DNA of 64,000 nt from Onchocerca lupi. Lineage: Eukaryota; Nematoda; Chromadorea; Rhabditida; Onchocercidae. Location of the stretch: positions 49,226 through 113,225 of the forward strand of contig JAOVVO010000214.1 in the NCBI GenBank assembly GCA_028564675.1, written 5' to 3'. A model generated the notes under the pieces. That model was not told the DNA's origin and did no database searches. It worked only from the letters and a program-made list of their open reading frames with translations. Every line of letters begins with the position of its first letter. Positions within the stretch are counted from its first letter, which is position 1. The translations under genes and the position numbers were made by a program. Of this stretch, positions 62,401 through 64,000 are shown one piece after another.

Positions 62401-63777
62401 TACAGTCAGCAATTGGTCCTGGATCATCCATTTTTTCTAAATTTCTTAATATTTCTACCAGACTCGAAAGTTCTTCTCTGTCTTCCTTATCACTCTAAAA
62501 TAATTAAGATGATGACCACATATGATCCAAGATAAAATTTCCTAATCTCCCAATCATATCTCAATTTCGTTTTGATTCAAAACTCAGTTCAATTCTTACT
62601 ATTTTATCGGATGTTCCACCGACTGCTTCTTCGTGCGCAACGAGCTGACGCATTGCATCAGCCATTGCTAATTTCTGTCCATTATCAAAAAGAGTTTCTT
62701 TTCTTTCTTTCTATAAAAAAAAAATAACATTTAAAGCTTAAACATTACAAGAAAAAAGAAGTGAACTATCTTTTGTATCATAATGATTCCGTGGAAATGA
62801 ATTCTGCTCAAAGTAGAATATCATTAAGGAGATGGAAAAGAAATAAATAATGAGAAAAAGATGCAGCTATTATGCTAAGCTTATCTTTACCCATAATTCA
62901 ATAAACTGTAATATAAGTGCCTAGGAATCGCAGGTTTTTTTTTTTTTTTTAACTAACATTTTTAGCTATAACCTGGAAATAAGTTGAGCATTGAAATCTT
63001 GACAAATTTAGTCGGATTTTAAATCTTTACAGATTAAATCCTGCTAAAAGTATAAATTAAATCATGCCAGAAGTAATATTTTACCTTTATCCTTTCTAAT
63101 AAATTCTTGTTGTATAATTCATAAATTGGCTTCATTCCTAGATGATATTTACCACTTGGATTAACCCAAGTTTCCGGAATCTGAAATCTGGTTGAAATTA
63201 TGATTATCTCGAAAATAAATAAGAACAAAAGTTTATCAAATTACCTTGATATTGAAACACCTATTCTTTGGCTTCGATTTATCTATCATAATTGCAATTT
63301 TACTTACTATTATATATAAAAATCATAACCTTTAACTTTCTTCCTGTAAGTCCAATAACATAACCATCAGTCGCTGTACGTACTGTTGATGTATCCACAT
63401 CGCCAGCTCCTGTACAATCTATTACATCTATCACCTTCTGTAGTCCATGACTCGTTACCTATTTAACTTATTATCAAGTGTTTTTCAATGATAATCTCAT
63501 AAGACTGAAATCATTACTTCATGCTGAAAAAATTGATTAATTTTATGCCAAAATCAAGTGATTTTAAATTATGATGGAAAAATTAAATAACTTAATTCCA
63601 AAATAATAAAATAATGGGAAATCACGAAAATGCTACCTGTAATCCAGGAAGTGATAGATCAATGCCTGTATCTAATATACCAATAATAATATTCCTACCA
63701 TCATATTCCGGATATTTCGTTAAGAATTGTTCCTTAATTTTTTCAATTGTTAATTTCTCCAATTGTTTTCTCATCAT
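51374..63777 (-). CDS. tpp-2: tripeptidyl-peptidase II
   Basis: Giant cytosolic serine peptidase (S8A subtilisin fold) that removes tripeptides from N-termini of peptides left by the proteasome. Thirty minus-strand exons join in phase, from the ATG at 63777 to the TGA at 51376-51374, about 1329 residues; human TPP2 is about 1250. Exon limits from the 5' end include 63777-63637, 63458-63330, 63180-63085, 62710-62600, 62494-62373, 62192-62095, 61503-61388, 61265-61161, 61085-61009, 60910-60783, 60667-60568, 60262-60129, 59885-59755 and 59538-59358, and on to 52237-52109 and 51463-51374. The triad is complete: Asp36 (ILDTGID), His257 (GTHGSHVA), oxyanion Asn355 (SAGNSGP) and Ser442 (NGTSMSSPN). 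Further family marks are KYPEYDGRN, INYSYGEAT, RALENTA-like LALENTARL, QPLGSRD, LEKGEYRVRVQIRH, GWPGCYLAGAL and the C-terminal GWMH. The triad positions are offset by 7-8 from human, so the protein is essentially complete, although residues 1-20 are unlike other TPP2 proteins and the start is less certain. Confidence 0.95.
56460..56496. repeat. 37-base A homopolymer
   Basis: Uninterrupted A run (T on the coding strand of TPP II), starting six bases inside the intron after the exon 56642-56503. Confidence 0.95.
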
Positions 63778-63858
63778 ATTCCTTTGATTATTAATGAATT
63801 TATTTCATACTTCAACTAGTATTACATCAAAGAATGGCAATTCACTGAATTCGATTCA

Positions 63859-63924
63859 TATATTTACGAATGAATCTCCTGACAATTTTTAAATAGCGAA
63901 CAGGAGATATATTTCGTAAATATA
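63859..63924. repeat. long imperfect hairpin upstream of TPP II
   Basis: Arms 63859-63881 and 63901-63924 pair over about 20 of 23 positions (TATATTTACGAA and ATCTCCTG blocks) around a 19-base loop, 80-150 bases upstream of the TPP II start. Confidence 0.75.
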
Positions 63925-64000
63925 TATTTCTAATTGCTATATTATCCTTTTAGCTCAAAAAATCAAATCCACTGACCATTTGTTCGTCAAGGAATATATA

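Noticed and set aside
38406..64000. Search for Wolbachia-derived or transposon genes
   Set aside because: All strong coding signals belong to the three nematode genes; no bacterial codon usage, transposase or reverse transcriptase motif was seen.

Overview
The window is strongly A+T-rich nuclear DNA from a nematode, most probably a filarial worm. Three things point there: introns with GT..(T)TTCAG splice sites, a perfect 22-base nematode SL1 spliced-leader sequence, and a multi-exon cyclophilin with a long KE/RS tail that corresponds to the filarial cyclophilin CYP-1 first described in Brugia malayi. I see no operon-style bacterial genes, no Wolbachia-like block and no transposase or reverse transcriptase.

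Layout: 1-160 holds a coding-like fragment, perhaps the end of a gene off the left edge. A MEC-2/stomatin-type (SPFH) gene lies on the plus strand; its conserved core is at 10395-14216, with two phase-compatible alternative 5' exons (4716-5193 and 8952-9159) and candidate alternative 3' exons out to 18325. A gene-poor stretch of about 16 kb (18326-34537) holds homopolymers, microsatellites, degenerate tandem repeats and one short coding-like frame. An unrecognised single-pass membrane protein gene (34538-38405, plus) carries a cassette exon of 164 bases, not a multiple of three, and an SL1-type RNA gene on the opposite strand inside its second intron. UQCRB (complex III subunit 7) is at 39647-41094, minus. 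It is divergent from the filarial CYP-1 gene at 42759-48492, plus, and the two share an intergenic region with a cluster of forkhead/FOXO-like motifs. A complete 30-exon tripeptidyl-peptidase II gene fills 51374-63777, minus.

Exon joins of UQCRB, CYP-1, TPP II and the MEC-2 core were checked by hand for reading phase, and all join in frame. The genes do not form a pathway: they cover membrane/mechanosensory scaffolding (MEC-2), respiration (UQCRB), nuclear RNA-processing-type proline isomerisation (CYP-1), cytosolic peptide degradation (TPP II) and, if functional, trans-splicing (SL RNA). The hunt highlights are the intronic antisense SL1 RNA candidate, the frame-switching cassette exon of the unknown membrane protein, and the alternative ends of the MEC-2 gene, including a possibly degenerate exon.
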